64,000 nucleotides of DNA from a virus. The translations under genes and the position numbers were made by a program. Position 1 is the stretch's first letter. Each line of letters starts with the position of its first letter. The stretch lies in IMG/VR virus record IMGVR_UViG_3300038678_000291, positions 1-64,000 of that record. One strand, 5' to 3'. Shown piece after piece: positions 16,295 through 24,483 of the stretch. The notes under the pieces are model-generated. The model ran no database searches. It was not told the origin of the DNA and was given only the letters and a program-made list of their open reading frames with translations.

Positions 16295-16608
16295 TCCACG
16301 TATCTCCCTGTTCTGCCAGTTTCGTGGTCATAAAACTGTCCTCTCGCAAGTTTTATCGCAGGTTTTATGCCACTTGGCCGTGCCACCTCTCTGTATTTGG
16401 CATCCTCCCATTTCCCAATGATTTTCGCTAGGGGCACCCCTATTGCCCCTGCAATCTTGTTCATTGTGGATAAAGTAGGATTTGGAAGCCTACCCAATTC
16501 TATCCGGTTATAATAATCCCTGGTCAGTCCTGCTCGGAGAGCAACCTCAACCTGCTTCAGGTTAAGGTCAAGCCTGACTTTCCTGAAAAGTGATCCTATG
16601 TGCGTCAT
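16291..16608 (-). CDS. HTH (XRE) regulator
   Basis: 105 residues. Residues 5-62 form an XRE domain (LFRKVRLDLNLKQVEVALRAG, YYNRIELGRLPNPTLSTMNKI). A basic C-terminal tail follows. It overlaps both neighbours, forming a run of two HTH genes. Confidence 0.8.
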   Translation of the reverse strand: MTHIGSLFRKVRLDLNLKQVEVALRAGLTRDYYNRIELGRLPNPTLSTMNKIAGAIGVPLAKIIGKWEDAKYREVARPSGIKPAIKLARGQFYDHETGRTGRYVE

Positions 16609-16847
16609 GATTTTTTCTCCCCATCATAAATAATAATCAACCTACAGTTTAGCGCCTTCAAAATCCTCTTTATCGTTTTTACCCCTGGATTTGGTGTTAG
16701 CCCTTTCTCAATATAAGATATTCCACGCGGTGCTATACCAGCTTTTTTCCCTAATTGTTCTATGGACAGACCGACATGCTCCCTATATATCCGGATTGCC
16801 TTGCCCACAGAGATTACTGGCGTTGAGGTTGTTTTGTCGTCTGTCAT
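16605..16847 (-). CDS. HTH (XRE) regulator
   Basis: 80 residues. XRE domain over residues 14-70 (GKAIRIYREHVGLSIEQLGK, GISYIEKGLTPNPGVKTIKRI). ATGA overlaps on both sides tie it to its neighbours. Confidence 0.8.
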   Translation of the reverse strand: MTDDKTTSTPVISVGKAIRIYREHVGLSIEQLGKKAGIAPRGISYIEKGLTPNPGVKTIKRILKALNCRLIIIYDGEKKS

Positions 16848-17047
16848 GGTTTATCCTCTCCTATCTGAAAGTAATGCTTGTTGCAATCACAAGGCTGCCA
16901 AAAACCGGCTTTGCAATCCAGCACACCTTCACCCCCGCAGGGATACAAGTCATCTATCCCGCAGGCACATAGCTTTGGATTAAATAACCCGTCGTAGCCG
17001 TTGGAGACAAGGTATTCTTTTATAATTTCTCTTCCCGTTAATGCCAT
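16844..17047 (-). CDS. Cysteine-rich phage protein
   Basis: 67 residues, with the pattern KEYLVSNGYDGLFNPKLCAC then C, C and CDC, seen in many small phage proteins that start with a helix and carry a C-terminal cysteine cluster. Role unknown. GGAGATTATT precedes the start; tRNA-like element B is just upstream. Confidence 0.6.
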   Translation of the reverse strand: MALTGREIIKEYLVSNGYDGLFNPKLCACGIDDLYPCGGEGVLDCKAGFWQPCDCNKHYFQIGEDKP

Positions 17048-17068
17048 AATAATCTCCTAAGTTAATGC

Positions 17069-17220
17069 GGTGGCTGGACAGGATTCGAACCTGCTGTTTA
17101 ATGGGAACTTGGATAATATTACGGTCGTGGTAACCGTAGGCCATTATCACTTTTTACCCAACTTAACCCATCCTTTCTCTTCGTAAAGAGAGAGCGTTAG
17201 CCCACACGCCGCCGGCCACC
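17069..17220 (-). ncRNA. tRNA-like element B
   Basis: Has a fully standard T arm (GCAGG-TTCGAAT-CCTGT) followed by CCAGCCACC, which pairs with GGTGGCCGG at the 5' end with one mismatch. A D-like hairpin (GCGT/ACGC) and a small hairpin (TCTCTT-TACG-AAGAGA) follow. The middle then has a long stepped helix (TGGG..TTGG with CCAA..CCCA) capped by TACGGT/ACCGTA. About 150 bases in all, so not a normal tRNA. Confidence 0.55.
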
Positions 17221-17245
17221 ACAAGTCTGTGTTTCCCGCCGTGTG

Positions 17246-17304
17246 CTCGCCCCGCCTCGTTACAACACTCCCTGCACCCATGCCTGGGCACCCCCAACGG
17301 CGAG
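17246..17304 (-). ncRNA. Hairpin region before tRNA-like element B
   Basis: CTCGCC pairs with GGCGAG over about 47 bases; inside is a TGCCCA/TGGG hairpin. A similar CTCGCC/GGCGAG hairpin lies before element C (about 19860-19895). It follows the recT stop directly. Confidence 0.4.
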
Positions 17305-17309
17305 TTGGT

Positions 17310-18365
17310 TTATTTTTGTAGCTTATCTACGGCTGCACTAATCCTTTTGGACAGTGCCTCAAGCTGGCCCAACTCTGCCGTCTCAAGGTTTATGCTTTTG
17401 CTGTCCGCTTCCACAGAAACCGTATCGCTTCCTGTGGGAGCCTCGCTCAGCAATATTTCTCTGCCTTCCCCAATGGATGCCAGCAAGGTTTCTCGCTGCT
17501 GGCTGTCGGCGTCCTCCTGGGTTGCTGGCTGTTTTGGTGGAGGGGTAAAAGATGATTTGGCCTTCTTCAGTTTTTCTCCCAAGCCATTGGCCTTCCGTGC
17601 AGTCTTATCTGCTACCGCCTCACTCTCTACCTCAATGATATCCCCATCCCCACCAAAGACCTCCCGTTGGGAAATGCCCAAATCGCCCAGGGTGTCCACT
17701 GCCGCCACCTTCTGTAGCCGTGGGCATTGGGGGAGGGTCTTTGCCAGTCGCCGGATAACAGTCTTTTTTATCATTTCGGGTTCATGCTTGTTCCACGGGG
17801 ACTCAGGGGCTTTTATAGATGCTGAATTTTTCTTGATCTTATCGACTTCCTCAATCCACATGAATTCAAACTTTTTAATACCCCCGACAAGCTCGGCTAT
17901 GGCATATGCCCCGATTATTGCCTCTCCTCTTTTGCCTGGCGGTAATGGGGTATGCCTAAGTTCCTGGTTGGTTCCATATTCTAAGTTAAAGGGTTCGCTT
18001 TCATATACCAGCCGGGCATAAATATCTACCACCTTCTCTGACCGCCGGGCCAGTTCAATCAATCCCCTGTAGCCCGGAATCAACTGCACCCTCAAGACAC
18101 CCCTGACACGGTAAGGCACCAGGTAGGCATGCCCCAAAATACTATCGGGCACAAGGCGCAAAATGGCACATTCCAGCAAGCTGGCAATCAACGAACCCCT
18201 ATCACACTCCAGTAGCTTGGGGTTGCGCTGGACGGTTATCATGGCCACCCGGATAAAATAATCAACGGGGATCACCTTCCCCAGTGCTTCGCTAAGCGCT
18301 CCTTGCCTTGCATCCAACAAGTTCCTGACATTGTTAACCTGAACTACTAAGTCTTTGCTTCCCAT
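17310..18365 (-). CDS. recT: RecT single-strand annealing protein
   Basis: 351 residues. The core matches RecT: RVAMITVQRNPKLLECDRGSL, LECAILRLVPDSILGHAYLVPY, then VQLIPGYRGLIELARRS and KAPESPWNKHEPEMIKKTVIRRLAK. It anneals complementary single strands in phage recombination together with the exonuclease encoded just upstream. The C-terminus (after about residue 240) is low-complexity and probably disordered. Confidence 0.92.
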   Translation of the reverse strand: MGSKDLVVQVNNVRNLLDARQGALSEALGKVIPVDYFIRVAMITVQRNPKLLECDRGSLIASLLECAILRLVPDSILGHAYLVPYRVRGVLRVQLIPGYRGLIELARRSEKVVDIYARLVYESEPFNLEYGTNQELRHTPLPPGKRGEAIIGAYAIAELVGGIKKFEFMWIEEVDKIKKNSASIKAPESPWNKHEPEMIKKTVIRRLAKTLPQCPRLQKVAAVDTLGDLGISQREVFGGDGDIIEVESEAVADKTARKANGLGEKLKKAKSSFTPPPKQPATQEDADSQQRETLLASIGEGREILLSEAPTGSDTVSVEADSKSINLETAELGQLEALSKRISAAVDKLQK

Positions 18366-18376
18366 GTATTACCTCC

Positions 18377-18751
18377 TTAATCGGTTATTGGTTGAATAAC
18401 TGAATGGCTTGTGATTTCCGGTTCCACATAGTCATCTTCCCCAAAAGATATTTCTACCCAGTCTACGGGGGTTGAATTATCTTTATATTTATATTCATCT
18501 AAAATTGCTTTTATCTTTTCCCTGACACCATCAAGCAAGTCACTAAGCACCCATCCTTCCTTGCTGCCATCAGGGGCAACAAGGAAACTGCTATAAGAAT
18601 TTATTAAAGCGGGGACAGTGTCCGAAACCGGTATCTCCCTTTTTTCGCCCTCGTCCATTACTCTAATTGCTTTAATTCTTTTGTGAATTTCTTTTAAGAC
18701 ATCAGGGTTCCAGCTACAGATTACGATTGCATGGTGTTTCATGTATCCCAC
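18377..18751 (-). CDS. Unknown protein between exonuclease and RecT
   Basis: 124 residues. It has KHHAIVICSWNPDVLKEIHKRI at the start, a profile shared by many small phage proteins sitting between exonuclease and recT genes. Function unknown; a link to recombination is suggested by position only. Confidence 0.55.
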   Translation of the reverse strand: MGYMKHHAIVICSWNPDVLKEIHKRIKAIRVMDEGEKREIPVSDTVPALINSYSSFLVAPDGSKEGWVLSDLLDGVREKIKAILDEYKYKDNSTPVDWVEISFGEDDYVEPEITSHSVIQPITD

Positions 18752-18762
18752 AACATTCCTCC

Positions 18763-19710
18763 TTAAATTGCGTAAATTCTTAGTGGCCTGGATACGCTTT
18801 CCTTGAGATATTTCTGGGCGATTTCCGGCTCATCGTGTTTTAATGCCCCGGTATCCAGCCGGTTTGATACTACAGGTTTATAATAAATCCTTGAGCCAAT
18901 TGTCTCGGCCACTCCCCATTTCCCCATCTTTTCCTTGATGCGGGTTTTTACACCTTCCAACAACTCTCCCGCCTCATCGGCGATCTCTTTGGCTCTCCAG
19001 TATTCAATCATCAACGAATCAAATTCAAGAGAGATTATATCAGGCCATTCAGGGGCATCCTTCACGCTTGCCAAGAGATGCTTGCCCTGACAACTCGTGC
19101 GCCAATTGCATTTAGGGCATCGCTTATCTGTGGGCTTAAGCCGATCCGGTTCCTTGCCCACGGTCATCTCATCCCAAAACAAGGTGCAGGCCGAAACAAT
19201 CTCTTTGATGATTGATTCATCCCTCTCTACATCGGGAGCCAAGAACCCCACATTGTCAGGGCAAAAAACCCCAAAGCCTCCCACTTCAGACCCCCAAATA
19301 GCTATCTGGTCTTGTAATTGCAAAATATAGGCATCGGGGATACCGTTCCGCCTTATTTCGTTGAACATCCGCTCTCCTGGAACTTTTATTTCTAAAGGCA
19401 CCCTGTCTTTTACGATCACCGTCAATCTATCCAGGTGACAAAACATTGGGGAGGTTTCCATCCTAATTGTTTCTTTGTGCTCCTCTACCAGCCTTCCTGT
19501 CTTATCCGCATATAGATCGGCCACAATAGGTTCAAAGAAGTTTCCCCGCTCCATTGCCACGGTCGGTATAAGGGCATAATCCGGTGCCACTTGTTTTTTG
19601 CGGTAGAACAGCCGCCTCCGGCATCCATAGGGTTCCAGGTTGAATACATCTCCAATCTCAGATGCTCCAATGCCAAGGTGACGCCTAGCAAGTTGTTCTT
19701 CTGTTAGCAT
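18763..19710 (-). CDS. YqaJ-type exonuclease with C-terminal cysteines
   Basis: 315 residues from the ATG with AAGGAGAAATA upstream (a longer frame runs back into element C). GIGASEIGDVFNLEPYGCRRRLFYRKK and VAMERGNFFEPIVADLYADKTG, then FCHLDRLTVI and PLEIKVPG, give the PD-(D/E)xK active site of lambda-type exonucleases. CPKCNWRTSCQGK near residue 205 resembles a Cas4/AddB-like metal cluster region. It makes 3' tails for RecT. Confidence 0.88.
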   Translation of the reverse strand: MLTEEQLARRHLGIGASEIGDVFNLEPYGCRRRLFYRKKQVAPDYALIPTVAMERGNFFEPIVADLYADKTGRLVEEHKETIRMETSPMFCHLDRLTVIVKDRVPLEIKVPGERMFNEIRRNGIPDAYILQLQDQIAIWGSEVGGFGVFCPDNVGFLAPDVERDESIIKEIVSACTLFWDEMTVGKEPDRLKPTDKRCPKCNWRTSCQGKHLLASVKDAPEWPDIISLEFDSLMIEYWRAKEIADEAGELLEGVKTRIKEKMGKWGVAETIGSRIYYKPVVSNRLDTGALKHDEPEIAQKYLKESVSRPLRIYAI

Positions 19711-19740
19711 TATTTCTCCTTTCTTGATTGGTGGTAAGTG

Positions 19741-19844
19741 GTGGCTGGCAGGACTTTCATCTCCCTGCCTGGAACGGTTCCCCGCTACTCGCTTCGCCCC
19801 GATCGGAAAAGAAGCTCTTGGTGCATGCCAAAACCGCAGCCACC
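19741..19844 (-). ncRNA. tRNA-like element C
   Basis: GTGGCTGCGG at the 5' side and CCTGCCAGCCACC at the 3' side, as in element A. GTGGCT pairs with AGCCAC, and GGCAGG pairs with CCTGCC around an 11-base loop in place of a T loop. Inside are TTGG-CATGCA-CCAA, GCTTC/GAAGC and GGAA-CCG-TTCC hairpins. It lies between the large RNA and the exonuclease start. Confidence 0.5.
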
Positions 19845-19854
19845 ACATCGTTCA

Positions 19855-20465
19855 CCAGCCCCTCGCCTCGATCCCGGTTGCAGTCGGCGAGCCCACCCTG
19901 TGATTCCCCGCTGGCATAATTAGTTTGTCCCCCGCCCCCCTGGTTCCCTGTATTTCCCCACCCAGAGGATTAGGCCGCCCAATGTCACATCACCTCGGCC
20001 AGCGGGGAGCATTAGGTTCCCTGCGGGCAGCTTGCTCATGTACGCTGCGGATAGCCTCCAGCCTTGACAAGTGGAATGCAAAGGCACTGTCTGGCTATTT
20101 TCCCCTATCTGTCCACCACTGATACCGCAGGGAATCTTGTCAAAATGTGGATGGGCATGCGCTAGCCTTTGTCAACGCCGTTAACTCTCCCGAAGGATAC
20201 AAAGGCGGGCCGACGCCACCCCAGAACCATGGGCGTACTCAGCATTTCTGCCTATCCGTTTCCCTGTTTAATGTGCGGGCTTACACATATACCCAAGTCG
20301 GTATTTGCCCATCCACATTGTCAAAGTGCAGTTTGTTTGCCTAGCTCTCCTCTCTCCAGGCTTGGCAGCCCCTAGGTCGTACTCACCACCGCTGCTACCC
20401 TTCCATTTCCTGTTTGCTCTAGCCTTACCACATCCTCAGCTTGGGCAAGCTTCAGTCGTTACTGG
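19855..20465 (-). ncRNA. Large structured RNA (about 600 nt), class unknown
   Basis: No gene fits here, but long-range pairings are dense. A 13-bp helix joins 20306-20318 with 20145-20157. A 10-bp helix joins 20125-20134 with 20017-20026. An 8-bp helix joins 20136-20143 with 20064-20071 and crosses the previous one (a pseudoknot). A 10-bp helix joins 19998-20007 with 19906-19915. The domain closed by the 13-bp helix holds a three-way junction with a UCC-UUCG-GGA hairpin and smaller hairpins (ATACC/GGTAT, ATGTG/CACAT). Size, phage setting and nearby tRNA-like elements recall the GOLLD and ROOL classes, but I cannot assign it. Confidence 0.75.
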
Positions 20466-20864
20466 CTATTGCCTGGACTGGTTGCCCGGTGCTGGTGGAT
20501 GGGTTAGCAAGTGCTCATGCTCGTAAATATTGCCAAGTATTTCCCAATCAAGTGTTACGTGCCCTCTAAAATATCGGCTCCATGTTTTTTGACTTGCAAA
20601 AGGATAGAAACCTGTCTTGCCTTTTAGCCAGCTCACTATTTCCGTTTCGCCCCAGTTATTTAAAACAATATCCCCCTCATATATTTCTCGGCCATTCTTG
20701 TCTATGAGGCCAGTGTATTGCATAAGCTCAACCTTGTCTCCACCGAGGTCATGAAAAATTAGTTCATTTTTGCCTAGCCATTTTCCAATTGTGTGGTTTG
20801 ATGTAGGGAAAACATCAAATCTCATTTCTTGTTTATCCCATGCTCTAAACTTAAACTCCCTCAT
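20466..20864 (-). CDS. YopX-family phage protein
   Basis: 132 residues. REFKFRAWDKQEMRFDV, VELMQYTGLIDKNGREIYEGDIV and GNIYEH are the standard landmarks of the YopX family. Role unknown; common in phage early regions. Its tail (THPPAPGNQSRQ) reads into the start of the large RNA. Confidence 0.85.
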   Translation of the reverse strand: MREFKFRAWDKQEMRFDVFPTSNHTIGKWLGKNELIFHDLGGDKVELMQYTGLIDKNGREIYEGDIVLNNWGETEIVSWLKGKTGFYPFASQKTWSRYFRGHVTLDWEILGNIYEHEHLLTHPPAPGNQSRQ

Positions 20865-21454
20865 GATTCTTCTCCATGTTCGGCTCTCTCTTTGTATAAC
20901 TCAATAATTTGCTTTCTCACCTTAAGGTTTTGGGGGCGTGCTCCCTCTAACCAGCCCCTCACTCCCATTTCAGACACTCCCGTCTCTATGGCAAGTTCTC
21001 TCAATGTCATCCGGTTGGGAGTTGTTGGGTTAGTAATGAGAACTACCATTTCTTTCATTGTCATTACGGTTAAATTCTTATCAATCCCGCATCTGGGGTG
21101 GTTCTTTTCTGATAATAAATGGGTTTGGGGTTTGTGGGCAAGCCGCCTAAAATATTCACATCGCACGTCTCTGCTGTTTTTGTATTCGCTCCCGTCAGGA
21201 TTTACGACCTTGAATTTAATGTCAGGGCGTATTTTCCTCAACAGCTTTATTTTCTTAATGCTTTGATGATATGCCTGTCTGTTGGCACTTACCTCGTAAT
21301 ATGTATCGTTGCTAGGGCAATAAAAATCTGGTTTATAGGTTTGATTGCCTCCCCTTTTGGGGCAGGGAGTATCTAACTGGAGCACTGGCTCGTAGATGTA
21401 GGTTTTGCCCTGAGCGGTTAGAAAATCTGCGAATTGTTGTTCAGATGGATACAT
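20861..21454 (-). CDS. Putative PD-(D/E)xK nuclease with C-terminal HTH
   Basis: 197 residues. YKPDFYCPSNDTYYEVSANRQ has the spacing of a PD-(D/E)xK site (PDF then YEV), followed by VVNPDGSEY as in small endonucleases. Residues about 145-185 (MTLRELAIETGVSEMGVRGWLEG) are an HTH. It may be a site-directed nuclease or a regulator built on a nuclease fold; the third catalytic residue is not certain. Confidence 0.55.
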   Translation of the reverse strand: MYPSEQQFADFLTAQGKTYIYEPVLQLDTPCPKRGGNQTYKPDFYCPSNDTYYEVSANRQAYHQSIKKIKLLRKIRPDIKFKVVNPDGSEYKNSRDVRCEYFRRLAHKPQTHLLSEKNHPRCGIDKNLTVMTMKEMVVLITNPTTPNRMTLRELAIETGVSEMGVRGWLEGARPQNLKVRKQIIELYKERAEHGEES

Positions 21455-21596
21455 TTTCTTTTTTTTTGCTCTTTTTTGTTTTTTCCTTGATTAGCTCAAC
21501 AAGCAGGTCTTGCAAGCTCTTCCCTTCTAATGCAGCAATTGCCTTAATTTCTCTGTGGACTTGCTCATTAAGGTCTCTTAAGTTTATATTGGCCAT
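21441..21596 (-). CDS. Ribbon-helix-helix protein
   Basis: 51 residues starting MANINLRDLNEQVHREIKAI with GGAGATTAAAC upstream. NINLRDL forms the strand and the rest two helices, as in Arc/CopG regulators. The Lys-rich tail suggests DNA binding. It overlaps the nuclease gene. Confidence 0.75.
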   Translation of the reverse strand: MANINLRDLNEQVHREIKAIAALEGKSLQDLLVELIKEKTKKSKKKENVSI

Positions 21597-21729
21597 GTTT
21601 AATCTCCTTGTGTGTTGAGTTAGTATATTGTGTTTGCATTGTAGCACAAGATACAAAAGATTGTCAAGAGAAATCGCATCCTAAACCCAACTTTTCCCAA
21701 TAAATTACAAACCATAATTATATTCTCGG

Positions 21730-22323
21730 CTATGGGTTCACTTTATGGGTTAATCCACCACAGAGAATATCTACAAACCAGAATTTATCCACCTTGCGAA
21801 TATCTATTAAGCCTATATTCTCCTTGATAAAATTCTGTATATTCTTCTCTTTTATCCACCACATGTCTCCGCCTTGTTTTTCCGTTCTTAATGTCCCCCT
21901 CTTTTTCGCTTTCAAATAGCCCAGGTTTATCCATCTGGTAATGGTTTTCACATCACATCCAAAACATTCTGCAAGTTGACGGGCTGTGTATCCGGAAAGG
22001 TTTTTTAATAGCCTGAGCCTTCTCCGTTTTAAATGGATTCCGGTAAAACTTCTGGTAAATCCCCTTTTCTTGAGATGTTTTCGTATTATTTGAAGGGATT
22101 TATGTGCATTTTTCGTTAAAATCTCTATTTCTTTTGATGACCACCGAGATTCTTTTATTTTAGGCTCATATGCGTTAATTTCTCTGGCTCTCCGTGAGAT
22201 CGTATAGCTTGGCATGCCAAGCCTCTGGGCAAGTTCGGTTACCTCACTGTTCCCGGTTTTATGGCGATAAACCCTCCTGATCCTTTCGTCAATTTCGGGG
22301 GTAAAAAAATATTTGCGGCGCAT
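21730..22323 (-). CDS. Multi-HTH DNA-binding protein
   Basis: 197 residues with at least two HTH parts: residues 25-48 (EVTELAQRLGMPSYTISRRA) and residues 110-140 (YTARQLAECFGCDVKTITRWINLGYLKAKK), the second like the MerR/excisionase type. A SANT-like WSSKEIEIL lies between. Very basic middle. Possibly a transcription regulator of this operon. Confidence 0.65.
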   Translation of the reverse strand: MRRKYFFTPEIDERIRRVYRHKTGNSEVTELAQRLGMPSYTISRRAREINAYEPKIKESRWSSKEIEILTKNAHKSLQIIRKHLKKRGFTRSFTGIHLKRRRLRLLKNLSGYTARQLAECFGCDVKTITRWINLGYLKAKKRGTLRTEKQGGDMWWIKEKNIQNFIKENIGLIDIRKVDKFWFVDILCGGLTHKVNP

Positions 22324-22325
22324 CT

Positions 22326-22478
22326 TTAACCATGAGTCCTTTTTGTTTTAAGCCTTCTCACCAAAAAAGGACAGTTTGGGTTTTTAGGGATACAGTATCT
22401 AAGATATTTCCATTTGGGAATTAGCTTGGGCTTTCGCTTGCTGTTTTTCCGGCAATAATAGTTGAGCAGGATTTTCAT
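22326..22478 (-). CDS. Basic microprotein
   Basis: 50 residues (MKILLNYYCRKNSKRKPKLI), over a quarter Lys or Arg, with three Cys. It fills the gap between two genes with a few bases to spare. The ribosome site is weak (GGGAG far upstream). Confidence 0.45.
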   Translation of the reverse strand: MKILLNYYCRKNSKRKPKLIPKWKYLRYCIPKNPNCPFLVRRLKTKRTHG

Positions 22479-22488
22479 GGCCAATCTA

Positions 22489-22695
22489 CTAATTCAAACT
22501 CCCAGTCAAACTCTTGTGTTTCTTGGCCGGCGGCGGCTTAGCATCCAACAGGCCTGCCAACATCTTGTGTTGGGCGGCCAGCGTATCTCTCAAGGAAACG
22601 GCTTTTCTTACATCTTCGTTAGCTTGCCGCATATCTGCTTCATAGGCTGCCAGTAATTTTTCTATCTTAATGCGTTCCGCGCTCTTTTTGCTCAT
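22489..22695 (-). CDS. Small coiled-coil protein
   Basis: 68 residues, helical with heptad-like spacing (EKLLAAYEADMRQANEDVRKA), then a Pro/Lys linker. GGAGAGAG precedes the start. Function unknown. Confidence 0.5.
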   Translation of the reverse strand: MSKKSAERIKIEKLLAAYEADMRQANEDVRKAVSLRDTLAAQHKMLAGLLDAKPPPAKKHKSLTGSLN

Positions 22696-22704
22696 GACTC
22701 TCTC

Positions 22705-22905
22705 CTAAATTGGTTGGATTGAATCCAGCAATAGCTTATAATACCAAGAATGTTCCCCTGTTTTACTGCCATCGCTTTTGCGATATTTAATTCCACCTTC
22801 GCTAATCCAGTATAATTGAGTTTCTCTTAATTTGGCTGTGTAGCCACTTTCGCCATGTCCCCTTGATTGTTCGATCCCAGTATGCGTAAACTTAGGATTG
22901 CCCAT
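22705..22905 (-). CDS. Unknown small protein
   Basis: 66 residues with GGAGATGAAATA upstream. Strand-rich (ETQLYWISEGGIKYRKSDG). It reads like a small beta domain. No family recognised. Confidence 0.5.
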   Translation of the reverse strand: MGNPKFTHTGIEQSRGHGESGYTAKLRETQLYWISEGGIKYRKSDGSKTGEHSWYYKLLLDSIQPI

Positions 22906-22934
22906 GATTATTTCATCTCCTTAAGTTTATCCGG

Positions 22935-23180
22935 CTACCCTGACAATTCAAAGCTCCCATCAAACCCAATGCCGCGGTAATCAACAGCATGTTTTACGGC
23001 TATCGGTTCCTGCCCAAAACCAATATAGACAGAATTTCCACAAGAGGGACACTCCCACTCATCTGCCATAACTTTGTAGTAGGGCTTCCCCTCGTTCAAT
23101 GCCTGCAAAACCACTCCGTTCTTTTTAGGGCGCATTTTTACCATGCAGCAACCACAGACCACTTTAGGTATTTCTGGCAT
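22935..23180 (-). CDS. Zinc-ribbon protein
   Basis: 81 residues with CGCC near residue 9 and CPSC near residue 44, so a likely zinc ribbon. GGAGGGAGTTAA lies before the ATG. Role unknown. Confidence 0.55.
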   Translation of the reverse strand: MPEIPKVVCGCCMVKMRPKKNGVVLQALNEGKPYYKVMADEWECPSCGNSVYIGFGQEPIAVKHAVDYRGIGFDGSFELSG

Positions 23181-23426
23181 TTAACTCCCTCCTCTCTGTT
23201 TAAATCGTTCCTTTTTAAATTTTGATAGTTCATTAAGAAATCTTCTTATGGTATGCTCTTCGCTTATAATTATATCTTCATCGTCAAGGCTATCGGCTTC
23301 TCCTGTGATACAAGGAGCACACCCAACCCACCCAACAGCTAGTGATAATAAATAGCTTGCAGGGTTATCGCAGTTATCGCAGAGAACTAAAAAAGTATCT
23401 ATTCTTAACCCTTTTTTGTTTGCCAT
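23181..23426 (-). CDS. Small cysteine-containing protein
   Basis: 81 residues from the ATG that follows CACGGAGAACAACA (MANKKGLRIDTF). CDNC and CAPC pairs suggest metal binding. The C-terminus is basic. It ends right at the start of the next gene. Confidence 0.5.
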   Translation of the reverse strand: MANKKGLRIDTFLVLCDNCDNPASYLLSLAVGWVGCAPCITGEADSLDDEDIIISEEHTIRRFLNELSKFKKERFKQRGGS

Positions 23427-23443
23427 TGTTGTTCTCCGTGTTT

Positions 23444-23632
23444 TCACAATTCAACAGACAAGTGCTCAATAAACCATGTCCGCATAGATGATAAATCGTT
23501 TGCCAGGCCGAATAATTCTCTCCTGTCAAAACCGTCCTTCGCCAAGATTCCCTCACGCAGGCAGATTATCCTTTGTAAGTCTATCTCGGTAGCCAGCCTC
23601 ACCGCTTTATCCTTGTCCCGGCTTCTATCCAC
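23444..23632 (-). CDS. Small helical protein
   Basis: 62 residues (AVRLATEIDLQRIICLREGI). Shares length and the RLATE..L..I.C.RE pattern with the gene at 15442-15651. Unknown role. Confidence 0.5.
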   Translation of the reverse strand: MDRSRDKDKAVRLATEIDLQRIICLREGILAKDGFDRRELFGLANDLSSMRTWFIEHLSVEL

Positions 23633-23668
23633 AACCCACCCCTCCTGTATAATACATAGTACGCCTAA

Positions 23669-23953
23669 TTAAGCCTCCTCTTTATATTCAGCATCTTCAA
23701 GCATCTGGTCAACGGTATAGTGGTTTGGGTATTTGGCCTCATATTCATCTGCTGTAAGGGCTTTGGGCACTGTCAATGCCTCAACTAGGATCATCAACTC
23801 CATCCGGTTTAGCCTTTTGATGGGGGTGAGCCTGAATTTTTCTCCGGCCTCACTGCAAAGCTGATCGAACCGTTCATACATCTTGGCGCTACCACCAAAC
23901 CGATCACAAAGTAAATCAAAAAACTGGTTGAAAATTACCTCTTTGCTGTCCAC
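23669..23953 (-). CDS. Unknown small protein
   Basis: 94 residues, acidic and helical. It overlaps the next gene upstream by 19 bases, so its start may be translationally coupled. No family recognised. Confidence 0.5.
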   Translation of the reverse strand: MDSKEVIFNQFFDLLCDRFGGSAKMYERFDQLCSEAGEKFRLTPIKRLNRMELMILVEALTVPKALTADEYEAKYPNHYTVDQMLEDAEYKEEA

Positions 23954-24165
23954 TGTTTTTTCTCCTTTGCAAATTTCAGCATTTCCTGTAAGGTTTCGCT
24001 TAAAGTGTTTGTGTTGAATCGCTTGGTCTCATAGCTGTTTCGGTGTATCCAGCCCGTATACCATGTTTCGCCTCTACTTGTAGTGGTTTGGCCAATATCC
24101 CAGATATGGAACTTCCCCTGTTTGCACAAACGCTGGAGTTCTTTAATTGATTGGAGTATCGTCAC
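23935..24165 (-). CDS. Unknown small protein
   Basis: 76 residues with GGAGGGGAACAGTG upstream. KFHIWDIGQTTTSRGETWYTGW suggests a small beta domain, with a helical end (LQEMLKFAKEKKQ). Function unknown. Confidence 0.5.
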   Translation of the reverse strand: MTILQSIKELQRLCKQGKFHIWDIGQTTTSRGETWYTGWIHRNSYETKRFNTNTLSETLQEMLKFAKEKKQWTAKR

Positions 24166-24177
24166 TGTTCCCCTCCT

Positions 24178-24483
24178 TTACAATTCTGTGTCTATGCTGA
24201 TTATTTCCCAGTTCCCACGCCTTGTCCATCCCTCCCAGCCCAGGGTAGCCTCCGCCCGGCCTGAAGGTGTATGAGCAGGATCGTTGTCGTCTGGATGCCG
24301 TTTATACTCCCCGCAGATAATTACTCTAAACGCCCCCTTGCATATATCTATCACGGCCTGATTCAAGCTTATGCGGTCTGGATAGAAACCCCCTTCCTTT
24401 TGCAAATCCCAATGTGCCTGGTTGGGATAGACATTAAGTTTCCATTGCTCTACAAATCGGTTTGCTCTGTCTTGGGCATCCAC
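24178..24483 (-). CDS. Unknown small protein
   Basis: 101 residues. YPDRISLNQAVIDICKGAFRVII and GWEGWTRRGNWEI show a compact mixed fold. GGGGAGGTAGCC precedes the start. No family recognised. Confidence 0.5.
   Translation of the reverse strand: MDAQDRANRFVEQWKLNVYPNQAHWDLQKEGGFYPDRISLNQAVIDICKGAFRVIICGEYKRHPDDNDPAHTPSGRAEATLGWEGWTRRGNWEIISIDTEL

Noticed and set aside
19741-20465. tmRNA or RNase P RNA for the large RNA region
   Set aside because: I looked for the conserved RNase P blocks (GAGGAAAGUCC and the ACAGAA 3' block) and for a tmRNA 5' GGGG..GAUUCUGGAUUCGA and tag ORF; neither is present.
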